Assembly: GCA_020428025.1 (NCBI GenBank)
Contig: JAGQNO010000005.1
Location: 1-34,515 of the forward strand
Direction of reading: 5' to 3'
Length of the DNA stretch: 34,515 bases
From: Candidatus Saccharimonadota bacterium
Lineage (GTDB): Bacteria > Patescibacteriota > Saccharimonadia > Saccharimonadales > UBA4665
The notes beneath the pieces were generated by a model. That model saw only the letters and a program-made list of their open reading frames with translations, searched no databases and was not told where the DNA came from. The position numbers and the translations under genes were made by a program. Below are positions 23,634-31,516 of the stretch, piece after piece (the stretch's first letter is position 1; each line of letters begins with the position of its first letter).

Positions 23634-23639
23634 TACAAT
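23634..23639 (+). promoter_or_regulatory. -10 box of the CHAP hydrolase gene
   Basis: TGC-TACAAT ends 28 nt before the preferred ATG at 23668. An ATG begins 1 nt after the hexamer, too close to be downstream of the transcription start. TAAGGAGGG at 23601 offers a second route (TTG at 23620). Confidence 0.5.
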
Positions 23640-23667
23640 AATGCATAGCATAAGCAAAAACAAAACT

Positions 23668-24828
23668 ATGCCACAAAAACCAGTCAAAAACCGATTCAAA
23701 TCTTCTGCTCGCATCTCTTTTGCGCTGCTGCTTGCTGGCCTTTTAACCTATGGCTCCGCGCCGCTCTGGCGCCAGGTGCGCGCAGCTACTTGCGCTACTA
23801 TTTCTGAATGTACGGCTCAAATTAATGACAACAACCAAAAAGTAGCCGATTTACAAAATCAGGCCGTTAGCTATCAAGATGCGATTCAGCGTTTGCAGTC
23901 GCAAATTGGTATTTTGCAGGGGGCAATTAGCGAGAGTCAGCGCCAGCAATCCGTTTTGGAGCAGCAAATAGCAGAGGCGCAGAATGAGATTAATCGTCAA
24001 AAAGAAATTCTGGGCCACGACCTGCGCACTATGTACATTGATGGTCAGATGACCACTATAGAGGCGCTGGCAACCAGTAATGACTTAAGCGAATACATTG
24101 ATAAGCAAGAATATCGCAACGCAATGCAGTCGGCTATTCAGAAAACGCTCAAGAAAATTGGCGACTTGCAGGCCAAACTACAAACGCAGAAGCGACAGGT
24201 GAGTGACTTGCTTGCTCAGCAGCAACAGCAGGCGGCGCAGGTACAGGCCGCCAAAGCAGAGCAGGATCAAATGCTGGCCATGAATAACGATCAGCAGGCC
24301 CAGTACAATGCGCAGACCGCTGACAACAGGTCTAAATTAAACTCGTTAATCGCCGCGCAGCGCGCTGCAAACAGCGCTGGGGCTAGCTTTAGCAGCAGTG
24401 GCGGCGGGTATTACTTCATTAGAATTCCGGGTGCTGTTGGCGCGCACAATATTGACAGAGACGACTACCCATACATTGGTGCTGGCTTTAGCATGAGCAC
24501 CGCGCCCGGCTGTAACGATGGCGATGGTCCCGACCGTTGGGGTTACTGTACGCGCCAGTGTGTCTCTTACGCCGCTTGGGCAGTAGAACGCTCCGGCCGC
24601 ACCGCACCACGCTACTGGGGCGATGCCGCCAGTTGGCCGGCTCGCGCTCGAGCTGCTGGTATCCCAGTATACGGATCACCGCAGCCTGGCGACGTCGCGA
24701 TTAGCATGGCTGGTTACTGGGGTCACGCTATGTATGTAGAAGCTGTCTCCGGCAATAAGATGTTTGTCTCTCAGTACAACCAGTCGCTGACCGGTTCGTA
24801 CTCTACGCAGTGGCGGCAGTGGCAGTAG
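23668..24828 (+). CDS. Secreted coiled-coil CHAP peptidoglycan hydrolase (PcsB-like)
   Basis: 386 residues from ATG 23668; in-frame alternatives are ATG 23641 and TTG 23620, the latter behind a TAAGGAGGG site. The chosen start gives a compact signal peptide (RISFALLLAGLLTYGSAP, cut near VRAA). A long coiled coil rich in Gln (about residues 45-235) resembles PcsB/CwlO and would bind FtsX. A linker leads to a C-terminal CHAP domain with catalytic Cys in CTRQCVSYAAW, His in GYWGHAMYVE and a polar residue in VSQYNQS. It should cut peptidoglycan cross-links or stems at the division site under FtsEX control. Confidence 0.9.
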   Translation: MPQKPVKNRFKSSARISFALLLAGLLTYGSAPLWRQVRAATCATISECTAQINDNNQKVADLQNQAVSYQDAIQRLQSQIGILQGAISESQRQQSVLEQQIAEAQNEINRQKEILGHDLRTMYIDGQMTTIEALATSNDLSEYIDKQEYRNAMQSAIQKTLKKIGDLQAKLQTQKRQVSDLLAQQQQQAAQVQAAKAEQDQMLAMNNDQQAQYNAQTADNRSKLNSLIAAQRAANSAGASFSSSGGGYYFIRIPGAVGAHNIDRDDYPYIGAGFSMSTAPGCNDGDGPDRWGYCTRQCVSYAAWAVERSGRTAPRYWGDAASWPARARAAGIPVYGSPQPGDVAISMAGYWGHAMYVEAVSGNKMFVSQYNQSLTGSYSTQWRQWQ

Positions 24829-24880
24829 GTGCCTCCTGAAATCCAGGGATTTTAAACTTCCCAAACGACCGGCCAAACGG

Positions 24881-24886
24881 TATACT
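24881..24886 (+). promoter_or_regulatory. -10 box of the S41 protease gene (leaderless type)
   Basis: TATACT ends 8 nt before the ATG at 24895; TTCCCA lies 17 nt upstream as a weak -35. Confidence 0.55.
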
Positions 24887-24894
24887 TAAGCGTA

Positions 24895-26073
24895 ATGAAA
24901 AAAGCACGACTACTTGCGCTGCTTACAGCGCTGATTTTTGCGGGGACAACCTTTTGGGCGGGACTACAAATAGGACAGGGCACCTGGAAAGCGCCCTGGA
25001 AAAAACAGGCTGCTAGCGGCAACTTGCCGGCCCAATTGGACTACACCAGCGTAAATCAAGTTTACCAATCGCTCAAAGAAAATTACGACGGCAAGCTAGA
25101 CACCCAAGCATTAAACGATGGTCTTAAGCACGGGCTAGCTACTGCCACCAAAGATCCGTACACATCGTACTTTACGCCAGAAGAGGCCAAGCAGTTCCAG
25201 AGCCAGCTTAATAACAGTTTTAGCGGCATTGGAGCGGAGCTAGGCAAAAATGCTGCTGGCAATATCCAGATTATTTCGCCTATTGGCGGCTTGCCAGCAG
25301 ACAAAGCCGGGCTAAAAGCCGGGGATTTAATCGCGTCTATAAATGGCAAATCCACAGCAGACATGTCCGTAGACGATGCCGTCACTAACATCCGCGGCAA
25401 GGCCGGAACAGAGGTAAAACTACTGATTGTTAGAGCTGGGGCGCCGCTGGACTTTACCATTACACGCCAAAACTTGCAGGTACCAAGCGTAGAATGGAAA
25501 ACGCTCGACGGCGATCTGGGCTATATCAGAATCCTAACATTCTCTAACGACACGCCAGACCTTATTGCAAAAGCCGCCAACGAGCTTAAGGACTCCAAAG
25601 GGATTATCTTGGATTTGCGCGGCAACCCAGGCGGCCTAGTCAGCTCTGCGGTAGCGGTGGGCAGCCAATGGCTGTCCCAGGGCGATATAATCATGCAGGA
25701 AAAACGCGGCTCAGAAGTGGTGCAGACCTACAACGCTACTGGTGGCAACGTGCTCAAGGGTGTGCCAACAGTCGTGCTCATAGATAGCGGCTCAGCATCA
25801 GCCTCAGAGATTACGGCCGGCGCGCTTAAGGACCACAAGGCAGCGACCATTATTGGCACTAAGAGTTACGGTAAGGGCGTGGTGCAGCAAATCATTAATT
25901 TTGCCGATGGTTCGCAGCTCAAAGTCACCGTAGCTAGCTGGTATCGCCCCGGCGGGCAGAGCATTAATCATAAGGGCATCTCCCCAGACCAAGAAGTCAA
26001 AGTGGCCAAGGGCGACACCGCTGGCGGCGCCGACGCGCAGCTAGATGCCGCCAAAAACTTTCTTAGCAAATAG
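24895..26073 (+). CDS. S41 C-terminal processing peptidase (CtpA/CtpB-like)
   Basis: 392 residues. An N-terminal signal anchor (about residues 5-27) places it outside the membrane. A PDZ domain (about 110-195: FSGIGAELG, ADKAGLKAGDLIASINGKS) precedes the S41 protease domain with DLRGNPGGL, the catalytic serine in DSGSASASEI and the lysine in GTKSYGKGVVQ (Ser-Lys dyad). CtpB in Bacillus subtilis lies beside ftsEX, as here, which suggests maturation or turnover of wall enzymes. No peptidoglycan-binding domain is visible at the C-terminus. Confidence 0.93.
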   Translation: MKKARLLALLTALIFAGTTFWAGLQIGQGTWKAPWKKQAASGNLPAQLDYTSVNQVYQSLKENYDGKLDTQALNDGLKHGLATATKDPYTSYFTPEEAKQFQSQLNNSFSGIGAELGKNAAGNIQIISPIGGLPADKAGLKAGDLIASINGKSTADMSVDDAVTNIRGKAGTEVKLLIVRAGAPLDFTITRQNLQVPSVEWKTLDGDLGYIRILTFSNDTPDLIAKAANELKDSKGIILDLRGNPGGLVSSAVAVGSQWLSQGDIIMQEKRGSEVVQTYNATGGNVLKGVPTVVLIDSGSASASEITAGALKDHKAATIIGTKSYGKGVVQQIINFADGSQLKVTVASWYRPGGQSINHKGISPDQEVKVAKGDTAGGADAQLDAAKNFLSK

Positions 26074-26086
26074 AATCTAGCCATGG

Positions 26087-26112
26087 TACTATAGAAGCTG
26101 AAAAGAGAGGAG
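26087..26112 (+). promoter_or_regulatory. pyrG promoter and ribosome-binding site
   Basis: TACTAT (26087-26092) is a possible -10; AGAGGAG (26106-26112) lies 8 nt before the GTG start and decides it. A short leader, not leaderless. Confidence 0.45.
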
Positions 26113-26120
26113 AGACGCGC

Positions 26121-27725
26121 GTGGCGGACAAATCCACGAAATATATCTTTGTGACTGGTGGTGTGCTTTCTGGACTAGGGAAGGGCATCGCTGCCGCCTC
26201 CATTGCCAACCTCTTAAAAGCCCGCGGGCTATCTGTTAACCTTCAAAAATGCGACCCCTACTTAAATGTTGATGCTGGCCTCTTAAACCCGCGCGAGCAT
26301 GGCGAGTGCTTTGTAACAAAAGACGGTGCAGAAACAGACCTAGACCTTGGTCACTACGAGCGCTTTATTGACCAAGACCTAACCCAGGTTAGTAGCCTTA
26401 TGTCTGGCCGCGTTCTACTTGAGGTCATAGAAGATGAGCGTCATGGTCGCTACCAGGGCCGCAGCGTCCAAGTTGTGCCGCAAGTCACAGGCAAAATTCA
26501 GGACTATATCCAAGAAGCCGGCAAGGGCTTTGATGTCCATATTGTAGAAATTGGCGGCACGGTGGGGGATTATGAATCACTGAGCTTTATAGAGGCAATT
26601 CGCGAATTTAGTCAGCGCGTGGGCCGCGAGAATTGCTGCTATATCCACCTAGTCTATCTGCCATATCTGGGCGCTAGCCAAGAAACCAAGACTAAGCCGG
26701 CTCAAAATTCTGTTAGAGATTTGCGCGGCTTGGGTATTCAGCCAGATGTTCTTATGGCTCGTTCAGAGGAAATGCCGCCAGAAAACGTTAAAGACAAGCT
26801 GAGCCAATTCTGTGGTGTGGCGCCAGAGGCAATCGCGCTTCTACCTAACGCCAAGAGCATCTATCAGGTGCCGCTCACACTAGAGGACGAGGGCATTGTA
26901 GATGTTATTGCAAGCAAGCTAGATTTGCCAACTGGCAAGCCTGACCTAAAAGACTGGCGTGAGATGGTTAGCCGTGCTACCACCAAATACGATAAAACAG
27001 TCACTATCGGAATTGTAGCTAAATACATGGACAACGCAGACACCTACCTCTGTGTCTTTGAAGCTCTGAAGGCTGCAGCATGGTGGAACGATGTAAACAT
27101 TGACATCCAGTGGATTGATGCCGCCGGCCTAGAAGACCAGGCTACACTAGATTTCAGTAAATACGATGGCATTGTGGTGCCGGGCGGCTTTGGCACCCGT
27201 GGCGTAGAGGGCAAAATAAAAGCTGCGACGCTGGCGCTAGAATCAGAATTACCTTATTTGGGCCTCTGTTATGGCCTGCAAATTGCAGTTATTGCGGCGG
27301 CACGCAAATCCGGCCTAAAAGATGCTAACACAACAGAAATTGATCCTAAAACTAAAGATCCAGTTATTACCACCATGGCGGGCCAGGAGGGCAAGGAGAG
27401 CACTGGCGGCACCATGCGGCTGGGCAATTACAACTGTCATCTGGAGCCCAGTAGCAAAGCGGCAGCGTTGTACGGCGCGGCAGATATTGTAGAGCGCCAC
27501 CGTCACCGCTACGAATGCAATCCCAAGTACGTAGATCAGTATGAGAGCTGGGGCATATCCGCCGTTGGCCACAATCCAGAGACCAACCTAGTAGAAGTCA
27601 TAGAGGCCAAAAACCATCCGTTCTTTGTTGCCAGTCAGTTCCACCCAGAACTAAAGGGTCGGCCGGTGCGGGCGCACCCCTTATTTGATGGACTCATAAA
27701 AGCCGCCAAAAAGCGTGCCAAGTAG
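26121..27725 (+). CDS. pyrG: CTP synthase
   Basis: 534 residues from GTG 26121. It converts UTP to CTP with glutamine and ATP. The N-terminal synthetase domain (about 1-270) has KYIFVTGGVLSGLGKG, CDPYLNVDAG and EIGGTVGDYES. The class I glutamine amidotransferase domain (about 290-534) has the oxyanion GGFGTRG, the nucleophile Cys in GLCYGLQIAV (usually CLGMQ) and the His-Glu pair in SQFHPELKGRP. A good AGAGGAG site precedes it. Pyrimidine-pathway neighbours are absent, so it may work on salvaged nucleotides, as is common in reduced genomes. Confidence 0.97.
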   Translation: MADKSTKYIFVTGGVLSGLGKGIAAASIANLLKARGLSVNLQKCDPYLNVDAGLLNPREHGECFVTKDGAETDLDLGHYERFIDQDLTQVSSLMSGRVLLEVIEDERHGRYQGRSVQVVPQVTGKIQDYIQEAGKGFDVHIVEIGGTVGDYESLSFIEAIREFSQRVGRENCCYIHLVYLPYLGASQETKTKPAQNSVRDLRGLGIQPDVLMARSEEMPPENVKDKLSQFCGVAPEAIALLPNAKSIYQVPLTLEDEGIVDVIASKLDLPTGKPDLKDWREMVSRATTKYDKTVTIGIVAKYMDNADTYLCVFEALKAAAWWNDVNIDIQWIDAAGLEDQATLDFSKYDGIVVPGGFGTRGVEGKIKAATLALESELPYLGLCYGLQIAVIAAARKSGLKDANTTEIDPKTKDPVITTMAGQEGKESTGGTMRLGNYNCHLEPSSKAAALYGAADIVERHRHRYECNPKYVDQYESWGISAVGHNPETNLVEVIEAKNHPFFVASQFHPELKGRPVRAHPLFDGLIKAAKKRAK

Positions 27726-27754
27726 TTGCCAACAAGGGTAATCTGGGTTACCAT
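27726..27754 (+). promoter_or_regulatory. Promoter of the first response-regulator gene
   Basis: TTGCCA (27726-27731), 17-nt spacer, TACCAT (27749-27754), ending 8 nt before the ATG. GGTAA and TTACC (27737-27752) form an inverted repeat inside the spacer, a possible operator or the pyrG terminator stem. Confidence 0.6.
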
Positions 27755-27762
27755 AAGCGTAT

Positions 27763-28143
27763 ATGGACAACAATAACAAACGAATTTTATTAGTAGAAGA
27801 CGACGATGCGCTAGCTAATGTGTACCAGATGCGCCTAGAGGCAGAGGGCTTTACGGTGCGCCGCGTGGCAAACGGGGAAGAGGCTTTAGCAGCGGCCTTA
27901 GCTTTTAAGCCAGACCTGGTACTGTTAGATGTCATGATGCCTAAAGTCAGTGGCTACGATGTGCTAGATATCCTTAGAAACACCCCAGAAACCGCCAATC
28001 TTAAAGTTATTATGCTGACTGCTCTGAGTCAGGAAAGTGACAAGCAACGCGCAGAAGCCCTTGGGGTAGATGACTACATGGTTAAGTCGCAAGTTGTCAT
28101 TGCTGATGTTGTAGATCGCATTCGACACCATCTTGGCATATAA
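27763..28143 (+). CDS. Single-domain response regulator (REC only)
   Basis: 126 residues, one receiver domain and nothing else. Acidic pocket D13/D14 (VEDDDA), phosphoacceptor D56 in LVLLDVMMP, T86 in IMLTALS and K108 in YMVKSQ are all present, so it should accept phosphate. With no output domain it must act by protein contact, as CheY does, or in a phosphorelay. It is followed at once by a Crp/Fnr gene; its stop TAA lies inside the -10 box of that gene. A CHASE kinase is encoded nearby on the other strand. Confidence 0.92.
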   Translation: MDNNNKRILLVEDDDALANVYQMRLEAEGFTVRRVANGEEALAAALAFKPDLVLLDVMMPKVSGYDVLDILRNTPETANLKVIMLTALSQESDKQRAEALGVDDYMVKSQVVIADVVDRIRHHLGI

Positions 28144-28144
28144 T
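28139..28144 (+). promoter_or_regulatory. -10 box of the Crp/Fnr gene (leaderless type)
   Basis: Perfect TATAAT ending 6 nt before the ATG at 28151; it contains the stop codon of the response-regulator gene. Confidence 0.6.
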
Positions 28145-28150
28145 AGCCCT

Positions 28151-28768
28151 ATGTCCGGGAGACTGAGGCCCATAAAAAAGGGTCAAATCATCTTATATCA
28201 GGGTGAAGCAGCATGGCAGATTCATCGTCTGGAGACTGGTTTGGTGCGCGCCTACAGTATTTTGCCTGGTGGCAATGAAGTTAACATTGCCCTGTTTGGC
28301 TCGGGTGACTTTTTTCCGGCAGAGGTCATGCACGAGTCCGCCCCGGCCACACTCTTTTATTACGAAGCCATGACGGATTGCCATGCAGAAATTATCAGCC
28401 AAGCCGATTTTGCTGCCAGCCAAGCAGCGGACCCAAATGTTGCCGCCAGCACCGCTAAGCGCTACGTGGGCGCTCTGCTGCACATCAACGCCATGGGGCA
28501 GGCCACGGCGTATCACAAGATAGGCCACACCCTTAGATACTTGGCTATGCGTTTTGGTAAGCCACTGACTGGCCCAGGGTTTGTTAGAATTGTGCCGCGC
28601 CTGACGCAGCAAGATTTAGCCAACTTGTGTGGCATTTCCAGAGAAACAGCCAGCGTGGAGCTGGGCAAGCTAAAAGAAAGCGGTGCCGTAACAGAGAAGA
28701 GCAAGCAATATTCTGTGCACATGCCGTCGCTTAACAAGCTAATGGGCGATAATATTACGCTGGAGTAG
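28151..28768 (+). CDS. Crp/Fnr family transcriptional regulator
   Basis: 205 residues from ATG 28151; an in-frame TTG at 28133 lies upstream of the promoter and is rejected. The N-terminal cyclic-nucleotide-binding-like domain (about 1-120) has KKGQIILYQGE, LETGLVRAYSILPGGNEVNIALFGSGDFFP. A dimerisation helix follows. The C-terminal winged helix has LTQQDLANLCGISRETASVELGKLKESGAV, the Crp/Fnr helix-turn-helix. The cNMP phosphate-binding motif (GExxxx-RxA) is not clear, and no Fe-S cysteine set is seen, so the signal is unknown. The end overlaps the convergent response-regulator gene by 14 nt. Confidence 0.9.
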   Translation: MSGRLRPIKKGQIILYQGEAAWQIHRLETGLVRAYSILPGGNEVNIALFGSGDFFPAEVMHESAPATLFYYEAMTDCHAEIISQADFAASQAADPNVAASTAKRYVGALLHINAMGQATAYHKIGHTLRYLAMRFGKPLTGPGFVRIVPRLTQQDLANLCGISRETASVELGKLKESGAVTEKSKQYSVHMPSLNKLMGDNITLE

Positions 28769-29132
28769 GAGTGGCCGCTAGAGCGTCCTCTATGACGCGT
28801 ACCAGCTCTGTAGGCGTGGCCCAAGCCTTGAGCATATAACGGCTGGCGCCTAGGTCCATAACTTCTTGAATTTCTGACTTGCTGTCTAGGTTGCTAAATA
28901 CAATAATAGGCACGTGGCCGGCATTGTTAAACTGCTGCAAAAATTCTTTGCCGCCTAAGACTGGCATAAGTAAATCTAACAGAATGATGTCTGGCTGCAC
29001 CGTTTTTAATAAATCTAGAGCCTGCTGGCCGTCAAATGCGGAGCTGACCTGGTAGCCATTTTTAGTCAGCATTATGGTGAATGCATCGTTTAGGGCGTTG
29101 TCATCCTCTACTAGTAAAACTGTTTTACTCAT
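28755..29132 (-). CDS. Single-domain response regulator (REC only), downstream of the kinase
   Basis: 125 residues on the minus strand. Receiver domain with VEDDNA, D53 in IILLDLLMP, S80 in IVFSNLD and K102 in YMLKAW. There is no output domain. The gene follows the CHASE histidine kinase after 34 nt in the same direction and has its own -10 box. It is a likely phosphorylation target of that kinase. The Thr/Ser switch residue is Ser rather than Thr. Confidence 0.92.
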   Translation of the reverse strand: MSKTVLLVEDDNALNDAFTIMLTKNGYQVSSAFDGQQALDLLKTVQPDIILLDLLMPVLGGKEFLQQFNNAGHVPIIVFSNLDSKSEIQEVMDLGASRYMLKAWATPTELVRVIEDALAATPTPA

Positions 29133-29144
29133 ATTTCAGAAATA

Positions 29145-29150
29145 ATTGTA
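29145..29150 (-). promoter_or_regulatory. -10 box of the second response-regulator gene
   Basis: TACAAT on the minus strand, ending 12 nt before the ATG at 29132; would give a leader of only a few nucleotides. Confidence 0.45.
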
Positions 29151-29166
29151 ATGCTAACAGTGGTGA

Positions 29167-30948
29167 TTAATCTGTGAGCTGGGCCACATTTTGCTCTTTT
29201 GCCGATGTTTTTGGCAGCCGCAGCGTAAACAGGGCACCCTTGTCCGCCGAGGAAGCTACTTCTAAGGTGCCGCCGTGCGCTTCAGTAAGTACACGGGCCA
29301 AGTACAGACCCAGGCCGCTGCCGCCCTCTGATACTGACAAATCATTATGAATCCGACTAAATTTTTGGAACAGCTTGCCGTGGTCTTCTGGCGCAATGCC
29401 CACGCCCTCATCGCGGACGGTGAGCTCTACGTGATCAACTCGGCCTTGCAATTTTATCCAGACCGATGCGTTTGGATACGAGTATTTTACCGCGTTACTA
29501 ATTAAGTTTTCTGCTACCATGGCCAGGAGACGTTCGTCGCCAACCAAGGGGAGCTGTTTGCGGCCCTGTAGCTTGATATTGAGCTGTTTAGCTTTGGCGG
29601 CAGCGGTTAGATTAACGGTAGCGTTTTTAATTACGGCCGCAAAATCAAACTCTGTTTGCTGCAGGTTGAGCTGGCCTGCATCGGCCTTAGCCACGTAGAG
29701 TAGCTGATCAATAATTTCTAGCTGGCGATCATTGGCGGTAGCTGCTTTAGTAATGACCGAGTGCTGCTCTGGCTCTAAGTCGCCAAAATACCCGGCTTGC
29801 AACATGCCCAGGTACTGCTTAACACCGCTTGCTGGCGTGCGCAGTTGGTGACTGGCCAGCGCCAAAAGTTCATTGCGGGTGTCTTGAATTTCTGCGTCGT
29901 GCAGGTGCCGTAGGTAGGTCAAGCGCCGATCAATCAACAGATACACAAAGCCGCCCAGCAGCACACTAATGAGGCAGCCGCTAATAAACAGGCCACTGGG
30001 CGTTATCCAGCCTTGCTGGCTAGGGGTGCTAAATTGCTGCAGTTGCCAACGCCTATCTACGACTTGTAAATCCTTCTGGACGGCATCGCCTGTCTTGCCG
30101 GAGCGCGGAGTTGTGCTTTGGACCATGAGCTGGGGCTTGACGGTAATGTCCGTCAGCACGTATCCAGCGCCGACTTTTTGCAGGGCCTCTGCCCGCACCG
30201 ACATTATATCCGCCAACCTAAAGGCCATATATACATACCCAGTGATATTGGCTTGGCGATCTGCCAGCAAATCGTGCGGGCCCTCGTACAGCGGGTAGTA
30301 GAGCAATATACTTTTTGGCGGGTTAGATTTGTCCATATCTTGGCGTAGCACCACAGATGATGTCAGAGCAAACGTGCCGCTGTTCCGAGCAGCGGCCATG
30401 GCGGCGCTGCGGGCTGGATCGGTCTGCATATCAAAGCCAAAAGCAAGCTGGTTAACAACATCAAACGGCTCAATAAACGTAATAGGGGAGTAGCTGGCGC
30501 GTTCGCCGCTTGGGGTTATGGCAAAATCCGCAAAACCTTCTGCTTGGCGCTGGGCAATGTAGTCTGGCAGGGCATCGGCGTTGACGTGCTGCACATAGCC
30601 AATGGCCAGCGCTTTAGGGGCCCGCGCTTGAACCTGGCTGCTGTGGTAGAACGTTTGCCAGTCAGCCCTAGTCAGCCCCTGGCCGCCCTTAACGTTACTG
30701 ACGCTGGCAGCCGCCAACAGAATCTGCTCATAGTCTGCAATTTTTTGGTTGATATGTTCTGTGGTCAGCGCGAGTTGCTGCTGTTTAAAGTCGTTGTATT
30801 CCTGTGTGTGTTGCCGCTGAGTGGTAAAGGCGCTCAGGTAGCTGGCCAGCGAACCCAGTAGTACCAGCACCAGCGCCACCACAATTGCCATGACATGCAG
30901 GTCCTGCAACGACTGCTTCTTAGACCAAAACCGCCGGAAAATGTCCAT
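29167..30948 (-). CDS. CHASE-domain sensor histidine kinase
   Basis: 593 residues on the minus strand. Membrane segments at about 18-39 and 317-339 enclose an extracellular CHASE domain (about 60-300; GYVQHVNADALPDYI, SYSPITFIEPFDVVNQLAFGF split over residues 152-172). The cytoplasmic part has HisKA with H367 in ALASHQLRTPASG and a HATPase with ENLISNAVKYS (N box), VRDEGVGIAPED (G1) and GGSGLGLYLARV (G2). CHASE senses small extracellular molecules, for example cytokinin-like or peptide signals in other organisms. A REC-only regulator follows; there is no HAMP or PAS domain. It could sense a host-derived signal, which is speculation. Confidence 0.94.
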   Translation of the reverse strand: MDIFRRFWSKKQSLQDLHVMAIVVALVLVLLGSLASYLSAFTTQRQHTQEYNDFKQQQLALTTEHINQKIADYEQILLAAASVSNVKGGQGLTRADWQTFYHSSQVQARAPKALAIGYVQHVNADALPDYIAQRQAEGFADFAITPSGERASYSPITFIEPFDVVNQLAFGFDMQTDPARSAAMAAARNSGTFALTSSVVLRQDMDKSNPPKSILLYYPLYEGPHDLLADRQANITGYVYMAFRLADIMSVRAEALQKVGAGYVLTDITVKPQLMVQSTTPRSGKTGDAVQKDLQVVDRRWQLQQFSTPSQQGWITPSGLFISGCLISVLLGGFVYLLIDRRLTYLRHLHDAEIQDTRNELLALASHQLRTPASGVKQYLGMLQAGYFGDLEPEQHSVITKAATANDRQLEIIDQLLYVAKADAGQLNLQQTEFDFAAVIKNATVNLTAAAKAKQLNIKLQGRKQLPLVGDERLLAMVAENLISNAVKYSYPNASVWIKLQGRVDHVELTVRDEGVGIAPEDHGKLFQKFSRIHNDLSVSEGGSGLGLYLARVLTEAHGGTLEVASSADKGALFTLRLPKTSAKEQNVAQLTD

Positions 30949-30954
30949 GCATCT

Positions 30955-30960
30955 AGCATA
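30955..30960 (-). promoter_or_regulatory. -10 box of the histidine kinase gene (leaderless type)
   Basis: TATGCT on the minus strand ends 6 nt before the ATG at 30948. Confidence 0.5.
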
Positions 30961-31107
30961 CAGCCCTGAGGTGGCTCTGTCGATGTGTGGTCCAGCTCAC
31001 AAAAACGCTGTGCGCGATTTCATAGTTAACCAAGGCCTGACCGCGGTAAGCTGGGGCTAGTTCTTTAACAAAGAGGCAAGGAGAAATTAACAAAAGGGAG
31101 ATAAATT

Positions 31108-31203
31108 ATGAGCTACAACAACGAAGCTCTGGAAGCCCGCATATCGGCCTTTATGAGCCGCAAAGAGCGTGAGTTTCCGGAACTAACAGACGTCAGATTC
31201 TAG
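31108..31203 (+). CDS. 31-residue small ORF at the head of the GlsB-like operon
   Basis: MSYNNEALEARISAFMSRKE begins a hydrophilic 31-residue peptide ending in ...LTDVRF. AAAGGGAG lies 7 nt before the ATG, a strong ribosome-binding site, so it is probably translated. It may be a small protein or a regulatory leader peptide for the membrane genes downstream. The region 30961-31107 before it shows only a CCAGCT/AGCTGG inverted pair and a second AAGGAG-like site at 31078; no firm promoter was found. Confidence 0.55.
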   Translation: MSYNNEALEARISAFMSRKEREFPELTDVRF

Positions 31204-31224
31204 ATTATAGATGTAAGATTTAAG
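31189..31224 (+). repeat. Imperfect direct repeat across the stop codon of the 31-residue ORF
   Basis: GACGTCAGATTCTAG (31189-31203) and GATGTAAGATTTAAG (31210-31224) are 21 nt apart and in the same frame. Reading through the TAG would add IIDVRFK before TAA, repeating the DVRF ending. Confidence 0.5.
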
Positions 31225-31248
31225 TAAATTTTTTAAGGAGAAAATAGT

Positions 31249-31506
31249 ATGGGAATTATTGCATGGATTGTTTTGGGTGCGTTAGCTGGTTGGGTCGCTA
31301 GTATTATTGCTGGCACAGATGCTCGTCAGGGCGCAGTTGCCAACGTAGTCGTAGGTATTATTGGTGCATTCTTGGGCGGCTTCTTAATGAGCCTAATTGG
31401 CAAAACTGGTGTAACTGGCTTTAACCCGTACAGCTTTATTGTGGCCGTAGTCGGCGCCGTAGTGCTGCTGTTTGTATACAAAGCTGTAACTGGTCGTACC
31501 GTCTAG
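31249..31506 (+). CDS. GlsB/YeaQ/YmgE family membrane protein (transglycosylase-associated)
   Basis: 85 residues with three hydrophobic segments. It matches the family pattern: IAWIVLGALAGWVASIIAGT, then NVVVGIIGAFLGGFLMSLIG and a C-terminal IVAVVGAVVLLFVYKAV segment, with GxxxG-rich helices. Members are small stress-induced inner-membrane proteins of unclear function. TAAGGAGA lies 11 nt before the ATG. It is followed after 10 nt by another small membrane protein gene; together they form an operon ending at a strong terminator. Confidence 0.88.
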   Translation: MGIIAWIVLGALAGWVASIIAGTDARQGAVANVVVGIIGAFLGGFLMSLIGKTGVTGFNPYSFIVAVVGAVVLLFVYKAVTGRTV

Positions 31507-31516
31507 GAGCTAGCAG

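Noticed and set aside
23620-23639. TTGACA with TACAAT as a -35/-10 pair for the CHAP gene
   Set aside because: The spacer is only 8 nt, far too short for a sigma-70-type promoter; only the -10 box is kept.
2021-28768. UGA recoding to glycine
   Set aside because: UGA terminates several genes at expected lengths (9963, hpf, 13964, ftsE) and RF2 with SPF is encoded.
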